A stretch of 29,202 bases of DNA from Bacteroidales bacterium (GTDB lineage: Bacteria; Bacteroidota; Bacteroidia; Bacteroidales; WCHB1-69), in assembly GCA_017394765.1 (NCBI GenBank), contig JAFPXF010000077.1:1-29202 (forward strand), read 5' to 3'. Below the pieces are notes generated by a model that worked only from the letters and a program-made list of their open reading frames with translations, was not told the origin of the DNA and made no database searches. Numbering within the stretch: the first letter of the stretch is position 1; every line of letters begins with the position of its first letter. Both the position numbers and the translations under genes were made by a program. Below, piece after piece: positions 8,360-17,208 of this stretch.

Positions 8360-11300
8360 CTATTGTGTGAGATTGAGGGTGACAGCGATACCTGTCTCAA
8401 AGTTCAAGTTCTTGTACTGGTTGTCAAGTTTGGGGCGGTTGATGGTCATGTCGTAGAAAAACTTGAGTCCCACCATACGGCTGAACTGGTATTCGGCAGC
8501 CACATTGACGGTAGCGGTGAGCATACCGGAGGTGACTTGGTCGCCGCCTTCCTGGATCTTGCGAAGCATGGTCTTGTTGTCCTTGATGCCGAAGCCGGCG
8601 GTAAGGTTGAGGTCGCTGACAAACTGGCGTTTTTCGCCGGAGAAGATGAGTCCCACCTTGAGGTCTTTGAAACGATAGCCACCGGAGAAAGAGACTTCCC
8701 AAGAGGAGGTTTCAGTGATCTGGTTGTTGGAGAAGCTGAGGGCCACATTGCGGCTCTGCTTGTAATCGACCTTGAGGAGCATGCTGTTCTTGAGGGTCAT
8801 GTCAAAGCCGATGAGCGGTCCGAACTGCTCGGAGAGGGCAATCTGGTTAAGTTCGTACTGCGGCATGAAATCGCCGAGAGCATTGGTGGCAGCGCGGTTT
8901 TCCAAATAGTTGATATTGGTGGCGTAGCTGCCCACCTGATAGGTACAGGTGTAGTTGTGGATGAGCGACAGGCTCTGGAAGACCTTGTCCACGCCCTTGA
9001 TTTTGGAGAATCCGTTGTAGTTGAGGCGCCAGTTGGGGAGCGGGATCTTGAGGAACGGAGTGGAAATGTCCGTCTTGGAGCCATCTTTGCTGAGGTAGGA
9101 GGCGAAGAACGCGCCCATGAGAACATCCTGGGAAACCTGGCTGTATCCGACTGGGAAGCCGTATTCATCGACATCACCGTTGTAGTTGGGGTTATCTGCC
9201 GCCAGGCGCTGTGCAATCTCCAAACGCGCCGTCTTGAAATCCTCATACAGCGCATCATAATCGGAGAAGAAGTTCTTGAGGCCGCAGTAGGTCATGCTGA
9301 AGGAGCCGTTGCGCATGGGAGTGTAGTGCGACACATTGCCGGCCTCGTCCACATGGAAATACTCCGTGAAGTTCTGGGTGAAGTTGCGGTTGGCTGTGAC
9401 CTCAATGCGGAAGTCCTTGAATGGCTCAATGGTGGCACGCATGTTGAGCACTTCGTTATGCGTCCGCTGGTAGGCGGTGTTCATCAGGGAGTCTGTCGTG
9501 AGCCAATGGTTGCGTGCCGCTATGGCCTGGATGTCGGGTTGTGCGCCGAACACAAAGAGAAATCCGGGCGAGCCGTTGGCGAAATCAAGACCCAGCATGT
9601 TCGGACGCCCCATATATCCCGGCAGCGTGGTACCATTGCCTTGGGAATAGTTGCAGGATATGTTGCGCACCAACATCAAGACACGAAGCGTACCGTCCAG
9701 GATAATCTTGCCCACATTGGGACGGTCCTTAAGGGAATCCTGTCCGTTCTTGTTGCGGTCTTTGCCCTTCTTGGCCAACTCTTTCTCGATCTTTTCCTTA
9801 TCCTTGTCAACGTCTTTCCCACCTCGCGCGTTCTTGCTGTTCTGACCTATCTTACCTTGGTTGATTTTCTTGAGATAAGGAATATTGTTGTAAAGATTGA
9901 CCATGTTCAAAGTACCATTGCCCTGAATCTGGTTGGAGTTCTGGATGGTGTTGCCGAGATACGCGAGAGAGAGAGCCGAAGCCGTGTACATATACGTGGA
10001 GGCGTACCGCACATTGGCATTGATCCAGTTGAAGAGCGGAATCTTGTTGATGGGAAGTTGATAGGTGGCGCCGAAATTCTGGCGGAAGTCGGTGGTTCGG
10101 CCGCCACGGCCCAGGCAATGCCATACGGAATCCTTCTCCGTGCGGGTATCAATGCGGCCGTCGGGCTCGTCAATGCGCGCCGCGGCATCGGCACGATACT
10201 CAAGTCGCAAACTCTGGAAGATATCCCAGTTGACCGCATAGTTACGCGTCCAGTCGAATGTCTTCACAAAACTGGTATCCACAATGATGTTACCCTGGCT
10301 CTTGGGCCGATATTTGAACTCCTGCAACTCGCGGCGCAAAGAGGTTCGGATGACCACATTCTTGGGCAGCGGGGTGACGTTGAAGTCGCGGAACAGCTGC
10401 AGCCATTTCGACTTCATCCACTTCACTTTGCTGAACGGTCGATAGTTCTTGGGATTGGTGCTGAACGTGTATCCGATTTCGCCATCGTGGGTGAACTCAT
10501 TGTTCAGTTCCAGATCCGGGTCGCGTTGGATAAGCTCGGAGTAAGAGTACGAAAGGTCGAAGTTCTCGATGTCCCACGGATGCATCTTGAGCGATCCGCC
10601 TTCGAGGTTACGTTCCTTGCGCACATTCATGATGTTGACATTTTGCCGCTGCACGAAGGTGTTGGTCAGCCTTCTGATGGAATCACGCTCGGTTTTGGTG
10701 TCGTAGGTGGCAATATCCTCACGCAACTTGACGTCCGGGTTGAGCGGGTTGTACTCTGGAGTGGTGACACCCAAAGAGTAGTCATAGTGTACCGGTATGC
10801 GGATTCTCCATTTCTCAGGGAAGAAAACCTTTCCGCCATCGAGATTGGCGGCGATGTCCAGATTGTAGTTGGTCTCCATGGAACGCTGCGTCACAGACTG
10901 TTCCAGGCCTCCGAACCCCGGAGTGGAGTAGCGTCCGGAGACGGTCAAGTCACCCACATCCGCGAAGTTCACACGAGAGCGCAACAAGGCAGCAAAGCCC
11001 TGCCGGTCGTTAAAGCCGCAGAGACGCATCTCATTGATCCACACCTCAACCGACTTGGGCAACATGTCGTCCCCATCGTTAAGGTTTTTCTTCTTTGGAT
11101 TTCGAATACCCACCATGATGGTGGTGACATCGCTCAGGTTGGGCATGCCGATGACCGTCATGCGGCCGTTGTTGTCCAACCATCTTGTATAAGGAACCAA
11201 GTTGCTGGCATGCTGGCCATGACGCACCGCGATGTTGCGTTCCTGTTTGAGAGACACGAGTGAATCAAGAAAGATGAGCATCCGGTTGGCCTCCGGCCAA

Positions 11301-14300
11301 ATGGCGTTGGTATCCTTGCCCACATTCCACGGAGTGATCTCAATGGGAATTTCGTACTCATAGTAGTTCTCCGTAAAGTCGGAACCGAGACGGATGAAGA
11401 GCGTCACGTCGCCGGCGCGAAGGTCGCCGCTGTGATATACATCTTCGGCGTGGACGAACATCTGGAGGTTGTTGAACTGGCGGAGGTCGTAAGAGGTGTT
11501 CTTGTAGATGGCACGGGCATCACCGTCCGGAAGGTCTATGGCCTTCATGGTCAGGGCCTGCTCGTTGATTTGCCGCAATTCGATGCCCTGCACCTCCTCG
11601 CGTTCAATACCTGGCGGGAGAAGGTACGGGATAGGGGTTCTGTTGGCATTCTCCTCGTAGCTGACTGTGCCTACATAGAAAGAGCCTTCGCCATCGCCCT
11701 GCGTGGGTGAATAGTCGCCCTCCTCCTGCAAGCTGAGGTTGTAGGTGCGCCAATCCGCGCGCACCAGCTCAAACGTGGCGAAACGGCATACGATGGGTTC
11801 TGCAAAATCGCGCATGAAGAGACGCATGAAACGGATGGAATTAAACCCGGACATGCCATTGACCACCTTGTCGGGATTGTGGATGGGAATACGGAACTGG
11901 TACCACTTGGTGGTGGGACGCGTACCGTCGGGAAGCGTATAAGGCACCGCCTCGTAAACGTCGTTGATATAGTTCTCGCCCACAACCATCTTCTCGGGAG
12001 TAAGGTCTATCACATACTGATAATAACGCTCATCCTCGCTGAGGGTGTTGTCATTGTTCATATCCTCCACATTGGGCAGGGAGGTGGCGTTGGTCGGATA
12101 GTTTTCCGGACTTTGGGCATCGGTGGGAGAGTTGCCATCGGCATTATTGAAATACTTGTAACGCTCAAGGATCTTGACATCGGCATCGTCATAGTCGGAA
12201 CCCCGGAAATAGTGGTAGTTGTCGGAGGAGGGGTCGTTGTACGCCTTGACATAGGCTTCGGAAGCGGTGCCGTGGGTCGCGGCAATGAGGTTGAGGTAGT
12301 TGTCCTGGAAAAATTCACGCTCTCGCTCGTCCTGCAAGCCGTCAAAGCCGACATCCTGATACTGGCGGGCACCATCCTCGGCATCGAAGGCGTTGACGAT
12401 CATCTGCACGGTCGGCACGCGCCCCCAGACGGTAAACTGCACGTTTTCGTCAGAGCCGTCTGTCGGCAGACCATTTTCGAAGAACTTCACACCATCGCGC
12501 AAAATATCCTCGGAAATGTCACCCAGGTTGAAATAGAGCTTGCCGCCGGTGTGGTTAGGATTCTCAATGAACGGGTCCATCATCCAGAACTCGATATACT
12601 CGTAGTTGGAAGATTCGAAGTCAGTGTTGTCGAACTTGCGCATGATACCGCCCCAACGGGTGCGCGGGTCATTCAGGCTACCGTCTGCCGCAATGCCTCG
12701 CGAAAAACCTTCCGCTCCGGCCACATCATAGTTGTACGGACCCTTTTCAGCAGGATAGAACGCCAAGTTGAAAACAGTCATATAGGTGGAGAGCTGGGTG
12801 GCAGTCTGCTGCTTGTAAGGGAACAACTCCGGTTCATAGACGGCACGGACGTAAGGCTGCGAAAGGTCCTCCACCGTAATGTTGCGCGGCGTGGCGTTGC
12901 TGTTTTTGTAGAAGAGGTTGTCAATGATATACCAAGCAAGACGCGCTCTGTTATAACCGTATGCTAACTGACGCCGGGAGTTGTCGTTGACCGACACGGC
13001 CGCCGCCTCCGGAAAGAGGTCGGGCTGGCCCTGCGGGGTGGACGCCAAATTCCAGTTGGACATCGTCATCAAGTCAATAGTCGATTTGGCCGCCTCAAAG
13101 TCGTCGATGTATGTGGTACCTGTCTTGCCCACAACACGGTTGTGCCCCGGCACAAAATGCGCGAACTCGCCATCCAAGTTGAGGTTGGACTGTGCGGATG
13201 TACTGTGGAAGGTCAACAAGTCCACCATCTTGGTGATGAAGGGCAACTCCGTCCGATAGGCGAAGTTCATGCCCCAGATCATATTGTTGATGGGCTCGTC
13301 GCCATAGTTGACCTTGTTGGTGATAGGTCTCTCCTTCAGATTCAAAATGGTAGCCCCGATGCTGAAATCCTTGGAGAAGACATAGTCGAAATTGGCACCG
13401 AACATCAGCTGGTCCTTGATGCCGAATTCGTTGTCGTTCTCAATGGAGATGGAAATCGGCGTGCCGGAGTTCAGGACACCCTGGTTGGTGATGGTCAAGG
13501 TTCCCATACTGTAGTTGACCGTGTAATCCACATTCTCTGTCAATGTGATGCCGCCGGCCGTGACCCTGACGGAACCCTGCGCCACATTGGTGGAGTTGAA
13601 ACGGTATTCGGAACCGTATGAGGACTGGTAACTGCCCTCGAGATAATATTTGTTCTTGTTGGTGATCTGCTGCGCCATCGTCTTGGTCATCGTGTACAAC
13701 GAGTCGAAGGCATAGAGATCGGCCAAGTTTTGTTCTTCAGGTGGGAAAAGGGCCCGCAAATCCTTGCCGAACGGCTCGACAGTGGGGAAATAGATACGGC
13801 CGTTTTGCGCATTGATGGTACCGCCCGTGGTGGCCGCACCGTCGATGAAGTCGAAGATGCCGTCCGGAGTGGGATCCTGCTGCTTGTTCAATCGGTCAAG
13901 ACCCAACAGGCGAATCAAAGGGATGCCCTTGTTGGAGCCCTGGGTGAAGAAGCCGTTGGCAATACCGTCGGCGTCACCCTTGTAAAGCACATTCAAAATG
14001 AACTTCTCGGAGGAGACCTGATAGGCAGAGAGGTTATAGACATTCTTCATCATCAACTTCCACAACGGGGACTTGGTGTTGAGGTTGGTGCTCTTCAGCA
14101 ACTTCACCCGTATGCAGTTCGGGGCGGTGACCTCGTTGGAGAACTCACCGACTTGATAGACCTTGTCGGAACCGATGACCGTGTATTGGAAGGCCACGGC
14201 CAGCACTTGGTCGGAATTCAAGGCCGAATTGAGGGTGATGAAGCCCAATTTGGAGTTGAAAGTATATTCATTGGGAGAAAGAAGACGCGCATTTTCAACC

Positions 14301-15601
14301 TTCTCGTAATTGACACCCGATTTCAGTCCGATGGACTGCATGTTGCCGGAGACGTTGGCGATGTTCCGAATGATGGAGGAGTCAGCCAACATTGTCAAAT
14401 TGTTGATGTAGTTGTCGGGATATTGCCCGCCATCATACATGGGATTGTAGGTAAATCCGCTGAATTCCGGGTCAGACTCTCCCAAGTCGGTGAAAGCCAC
14501 AATATTGCGGTTTTCATTAGTGGCCGAGCCCACGGTCGTGCGCCAAACCTCGATCTTGGTGATGACAATAGGAGACCCCACCAACGGCAAGGTGCTCATG
14601 TATTCGTTATAATGGTCGCGGAAATATTGGGCAATGAAGAAATGTCGGTTCTCCTCGTATTCATCAGCCTTGAAATAGAACTCCTGCTTCTCGGCACCGC
14701 CCGTGATGGTGATGGTCTCGGAATTGCTCTTCTTTTGGGAAGCCACGGCCGTGACCATCAAGTTTCCGAACTTCAACTGCGTCTTGACACCGAACAGGCT
14801 TTGGCTACCCGTGATCAAGGTGCTGTTCAACGGAAGCGTGACATTACCGAACTCGATGAGTTGCAGAATCTCGTCCTCCTTGCCCGCATATTTCAACTTG
14901 ATCTTGTCCATGTTGTTGTCTAATCGCAACTCGTCGGTGGTGTAGTTCAAGTTGAACTCGATCTTTTCACCGATTTTGGCGATAAGGCTCAATTGGATGT
15001 CCTGGTCGAAAAGGAAATTGGGGGTCCGGCGCTGTTTCTCTGGGATGTTGGGGTTATCGACTTGGGTATATTTCAAGCCAAACCTGATTTCCATGTTACC
15101 GGCGGGCCGGATGTCGATGGTGTTGCTGCCGAAGATGCCCTCGAAGAGATCGCCGCCGATGTGCAGCTGGGGAATCAGGCCTCCCCCACCCCGTCGGTTG
15201 CCACCACCGTAGGATGTGCTGTGGTTGTACCAATAGTCGTTGATGCTTTGACGGAGATCATAGCCCACATATTCGTTCACGTCCATGTAGGCGCCCGGTC
15301 CGAACGGCGTGCTGCCCGTCATGTATTGGAAATTGTAGGTGTTGGTTTCCGGATCGTACTGGATCTGGGTGCCGATGCCCGGCGGATTCTGGAGCCAGAA
15401 AGGACTATGGTACGAGTTGTCCAAGGGGTTGGTGTTGGGCTGGGGCACGGTGCCCGGCAGGTTGGTGTCCGGCGGGAATATGTTCACAGGTTGCGTATAT
15501 GACACCGCGCCGGCAGGGAGCATCCCTGCGCGCGCCACAAAACACGTCATCGTGAAGATGGCGAAAAGTATATATAGGGCTCTTTTAATTGTCGATTCCA
15601 A
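8360..15601 (-). CDS. sprA: SprA/Sov, outer-membrane translocon of type IX secretion
   Basis: 2413 residues, the usual size of the SprA/Sov family. SprA is the very large outer-membrane beta-barrel through which T9SS cargo leaves the cell; it is also needed for gliding where that occurs. The start is TTG (15599-15601), giving a signal peptide (MESTIKRALYILFAIF...FVARA). Family-typical sequence runs through the whole length: repeated strands such as IQLSLIAKIGEKIEFNLNY, KIEVWRTTVGSATNENRNIV, GKTGTTYIDDFEAAKSTIDL, KSVEVWINEMRLCGF, and C-terminal barrel strands ending in VTLNLTQ. A strongly basic and acidic low-complexity stretch lies at about residues 1915-1950 (KDVDKDKEKIEKELAKKGKD). It follows ruvA by 12 bp, an arrangement I recall from other Bacteroidota. 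No T9SS cargo C-terminal domain was noticed in this window. Confidence 0.96.
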   Translation of the reverse strand: MESTIKRALYILFAIFTMTCFVARAGMLPAGAVSYTQPVNIFPPDTNLPGTVPQPNTNPLDNSYHSPFWLQNPPGIGTQIQYDPETNTYNFQYMTGSTPFGPGAYMDVNEYVGYDLRQSINDYWYNHSTSYGGGNRRGGGGLIPQLHIGGDLFEGIFGSNTIDIRPAGNMEIRFGLKYTQVDNPNIPEKQRRTPNFLFDQDIQLSLIAKIGEKIEFNLNYTTDELRLDNNMDKIKLKYAGKEDEILQLIEFGNVTLPLNSTLITGSQSLFGVKTQLKFGNLMVTAVASQKKSNSETITITGGAEKQEFYFKADEYEENRHFFIAQYFRDHYNEYMSTLPLVGSPIVITKIEVWRTTVGSATNENRNIVAFTDLGESDPEFSGFTYNPMYDGGQYPDNYINNLTMLADSSIIRNIANVSGNMQSIGLKSGVNYEKVENARLLSPNEYTFNSKLGFITLNSALNSDQVLAVAFQYTVIGSDKVYQVGEFSNEVTAPNCIRVKLLKSTNLNTKSPLWKLMMKNVYNLSAYQVSSEKFILNVLYKGDADGIANGFFTQGSNKGIPLIRLLGLDRLNKQQDPTPDGIFDFIDGAATTGGTINAQNGRIYFPTVEPFGKDLRALFPPEEQNLADLYAFDSLYTMTKTMAQQITNKNKYYLEGSYQSSYGSEYRFNSTNVAQGSVRVTAGGITLTENVDYTVNYSMGTLTITNQGVLNSGTPISISIENDNEFGIKDQLMFGANFDYVFSKDFSIGATILNLKERPITNKVNYGDEPINNMIWGMNFAYRTELPFITKMVDLLTFHSTSAQSNLNLDGEFAHFVPGHNRVVGKTGTTYIDDFEAAKSTIDLMTMSNWNLASTPQGQPDLFPEAAAVSVNDNSRRQLAYGYNRARLAWYIIDNLFYKNSNATPRNITVEDLSQPYVRAVYEPELFPYKQQTATQLSTYMTVFNLAFYPAEKGPYNYDVAGAEGFSRGIAADGSLNDPRTRWGGIMRKFDNTDFESSNYEYIEFWMMDPFIENPNHTGGKLYFNLGDISEDILRDGVKFFENGLPTDGSDENVQFTVWGRVPTVQMIVNAFDAEDGARQYQDVGFDGLQDEREREFFQDNYLNLIAATHGTASEAYVKAYNDPSSDNYHYFRGSDYDDADVKILERYKYFNNADGNSPTDAQSPENYPTNATSLPNVEDMNNDNTLSEDERYYQYVIDLTPEKMVVGENYINDVYEAVPYTLPDGTRPTTKWYQFRIPIHNPDKVVNGMSGFNSIRFMRLFMRDFAEPIVCRFATFELVRADWRTYNLSLQEEGDYSPTQGDGEGSFYVGTVSYEENANRTPIPYLLPPGIEREEVQGIELRQINEQALTMKAIDLPDGDARAIYKNTSYDLRQFNNLQMFVHAEDVYHSGDLRAGDVTLFIRLGSDFTENYYEYEIPIEITPWNVGKDTNAIWPEANRMLIFLDSLVSLKQERNIAVRHGQHASNLVPYTRWLDNNGRMTVIGMPNLSDVTTIMVGIRNPKKKNLNDGDDMLPKSVEVWINEMRLCGFNDRQGFAALLRSRVNFADVGDLTVSGRYSTPGFGGLEQSVTQRSMETNYNLDIAANLDGGKVFFPEKWRIRIPVHYDYSLGVTTPEYNPLNPDVKLREDIATYDTKTERDSIRRLTNTFVQRQNVNIMNVRKERNLEGGSLKMHPWDIENFDLSYSYSELIQRDPDLELNNEFTHDGEIGYTFSTNPKNYRPFSKVKWMKSKWLQLFRDFNVTPLPKNVVIRTSLRRELQEFKYRPKSQGNIIVDTSFVKTFDWTRNYAVNWDIFQSLRLEYRADAAARIDEPDGRIDTRTEKDSVWHCLGRGGRTTDFRQNFGATYQLPINKIPLFNWINANVRYASTYMYTASALSLAYLGNTIQNSNQIQGNGTLNMVNLYNNIPYLKKINQGKIGQNSKNARGGKDVDKDKEKIEKELAKKGKDRNKNGQDSLKDRPNVGKIILDGTLRVLMLVRNISCNYSQGNGTTLPGYMGRPNMLGLDFANGSPGFLFVFGAQPDIQAIAARNHWLTTDSLMNTAYQRTHNEVLNMRATIEPFKDFRIEVTANRNFTQNFTEYFHVDEAGNVSHYTPMRNGSFSMTYCGLKNFFSDYDALYEDFKTARLEIAQRLAADNPNYNGDVDEYGFPVGYSQVSQDVLMGAFFASYLSKDGSKTDISTPFLKIPLPNWRLNYNGFSKIKGVDKVFQSLSLIHNYTCTYQVGSYATNINYLENRAATNALGDFMPQYELNQIALSEQFGPLIGFDMTLKNSMLLKVDYKQSRNVALSFSNNQITETSSWEVSFSGGYRFKDLKVGLIFSGEKRQFVSDLNLTAGFGIKDNKTMLRKIQEGGDQVTSGMLTATVNVAAEYQFSRMVGLKFFYDMTINRPKLDNQYKNLNFETGIAVTLNLTQ

Positions 15602-15613
15602 ATTTCTCTCTTG

Positions 15614-16207
15614 CTATAACAGTTTCAAAGACTTCTTTATCAAATCCTCCACACTCAAATTCATTCCCTCTGCCTTAATGATCTTGTCGAGGACAGACTC
15701 TGCGCCCGCCTTCGGAAAACCAAGGGCAATTAAGGCAGTTAACGCATCATATTTGTTATTATTGTATGTCGTGGAAATTTTTGTTTGCCCACCCCATGTC
15801 GCTTTCTTGGTTTTGTCCTTCAACTCCACAATCAAACGCTGCGCTGTCTTGGCCCCGATACCCTTGATGGACTGTATGGCCTTGACGTTCTCCGTGGCAA
15901 TGGCGTTCAGCACCTCGCCCACGCTCATGGACGAGAGGATCAGCCGTCCTGTATTGGGGCCAATGCCGTTGACCGAGATCAGCAGCTTGAACAATTCGCG
16001 TTCCTCCTCCTCCCAAAAACCGTAAAGCACTTGTGCGTCTTCTTTTACAATGAAATAGGTCAACAACTTGACCTCCTCGTTCTCATCGGGGAGTGCCGAG
16101 AATGTGGCCAAGGAGATGTTGATGTAGTAACCCACACCGCCAGCCGTTTCCACGATGACGTAAGCGGGGTTCTTTTCCATTAACTTTCCTTTGATGTAAC
16201 TGATCAT
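15614..16207 (-). CDS. ruvA: Holliday junction branch-migration protein RuvA
   Basis: RuvA binds four-way DNA junctions as a tetramer and positions the RuvB motors. At 197 residues it is full length. It has the N-terminal OB-fold domain (MISYIKGKLMEKNPAYVIVE, YYINISL, REDAQ-like KEDAQVLYGFW), two helix-hairpin-helix motifs in domain II (VNGIGPNTG and IKGIGAKTAQRLIVELKDK), a flexible linker, and the RuvB-binding domain III at about 150-197 (ALTALIALGFPKAGAESVLDKI). The ATG is at 16205-16207. It is 92 bp downstream of the BtuF-like gene, with no clear promoter or terminator between, so readthrough from mutA is possible. Confidence 0.97.
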   Translation of the reverse strand: MISYIKGKLMEKNPAYVIVETAGGVGYYINISLATFSALPDENEEVKLLTYFIVKEDAQVLYGFWEEEERELFKLLISVNGIGPNTGRLILSSMSVGEVLNAIATENVKAIQSIKGIGAKTAQRLIVELKDKTKKATWGGQTKISTTYNNNKYDALTALIALGFPKAGAESVLDKIIKAEGMNLSVEDLIKKSLKLL

Positions 16208-16299
16208 GACGTTTCAGGTTGTTAAAAAACAGCAGTTGTACGGTCTCGCAGGGATGTCTGTCATACCGGCCGTTTTATACAATATGTTATTATATAGCA

Positions 16300-17205
16300 T
16301 CACAAATCGAGTTCGCGTGCTTTTTGTTGGATGAATTCAATGGCCTTCAAATTGCGGGTGGAAACCACGTCGATCCAGCCACTCTCGATGGGATAGACAT
16401 GCCCTTTTTTGACGGCATTGAGTTGTGTGTAAGGGTATTGCTTGCAAAATGGCCCACAATCCTCCGCGCGGATGATGATAATGTCGGGGTCAGACTTGAA
16501 GAGGAATTCGCGGCTCACATTCCAGTTGGCGACGGTTTCGCCGATGTTGCGGCAGCCTGCCAACTCGATGATTTCGTGGATGTGGGATCCTTTTGGCGCG
16601 GTGAAGTCGCCGGCATCGCCGAATCCGACCACATAATAGACGCTCTTCTCGTTGCCCTTTTGGGCGGCCTTCTCTTGCTTGAGCTGCGCAACACGTTCGC
16701 GCCAATGGGCCGCCTCCTCATTGGCGCGCTCCTGGCACTCCGTGATTTGCCCGATGACCTCGATCATGTCGGCCATGCCCTCGATGTTGGATTCCTCCTT
16801 GATGGTGACCACGGGGATGTTCATCCTCTCGATGGCCTCCACATCTTTTTGCGAGACCATGGATCCGATGAGCAGAACATCGGGGTGCTGTTCCAACAGG
16901 GACTCCATGTTGATGTTGCGCATGCCGCCCACGGAGGGCAGTTTCGTGGCCTCCGGTGGGTATTGGCAGAAGTCGGAGACGGCCACGAGTTTCTTCTCTG
17001 CGCCGATCATGTAAAAGATCTCCGTGATGGCAGGCGAGAGGGAGACGATGCGCTGCGGGGCTGTGTCCAAGGCAACGGCACGCCCGTAGGAGTCGGTCCA
17101 TTCGAAGAATGCCGAAGACTCGGGCTTTTCTGTCTGCCGGTGGCAACCCGCAAACGACCCCAAGAGCAACATGAGGATAAGGAGAATCTGGAAGAGTCTT
17201 TTCAC
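16300..17205 (-). CDS. Cobalamin/iron-type ABC transporter substrate-binding lipoprotein (BtuF-like)
   Basis: 301 residues. A lipoprotein signal peptide ends at FAGC (Cys 21). The mature part is the TroA/BtuF two-lobe fold: DSYGRAVALDTAPQRIVSLSPAITEIFYMIGAEKKLVAVSD, the PSVGG turn, PDVLL, a long linking helix, and FKSDPDIIIIRAED in the C-terminal lobe. The family binds cobalamin, haem or siderophores outside the inner membrane and hands them to an ABC importer. The start is GTG (17203-17205), 3 bp behind the mutA stop, so both sit on one transcript. Because MutA belongs to a cobalamin-dependent mutase, B12 is the most likely ligand; that assignment is from context. No permease or ATPase gene is nearby. 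Confidence 0.85.
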   Translation of the reverse strand: MKRLFQILLILMLLLGSFAGCHRQTEKPESSAFFEWTDSYGRAVALDTAPQRIVSLSPAITEIFYMIGAEKKLVAVSDFCQYPPEATKLPSVGGMRNINMESLLEQHPDVLLIGSMVSQKDVEAIERMNIPVVTIKEESNIEGMADMIEVIGQITECQERANEEAAHWRERVAQLKQEKAAQKGNEKSVYYVVGFGDAGDFTAPKGSHIHEIIELAGCRNIGETVANWNVSREFLFKSDPDIIIIRAEDCGPFCKQYPYTQLNAVKKGHVYPIESGWIDVVSTRNLKAIEFIQQKARELDL

Positions 17206-17208
17206 GGG

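Noticed and set aside
8363..11263. A 966-codon open frame on the plus strand inside sprA, and other long plus-strand frames up to 15502
   Set aside because: They are antisense to SprA, whose family sequence is continuous in the other strand. The long frames come from GC-biased third positions.
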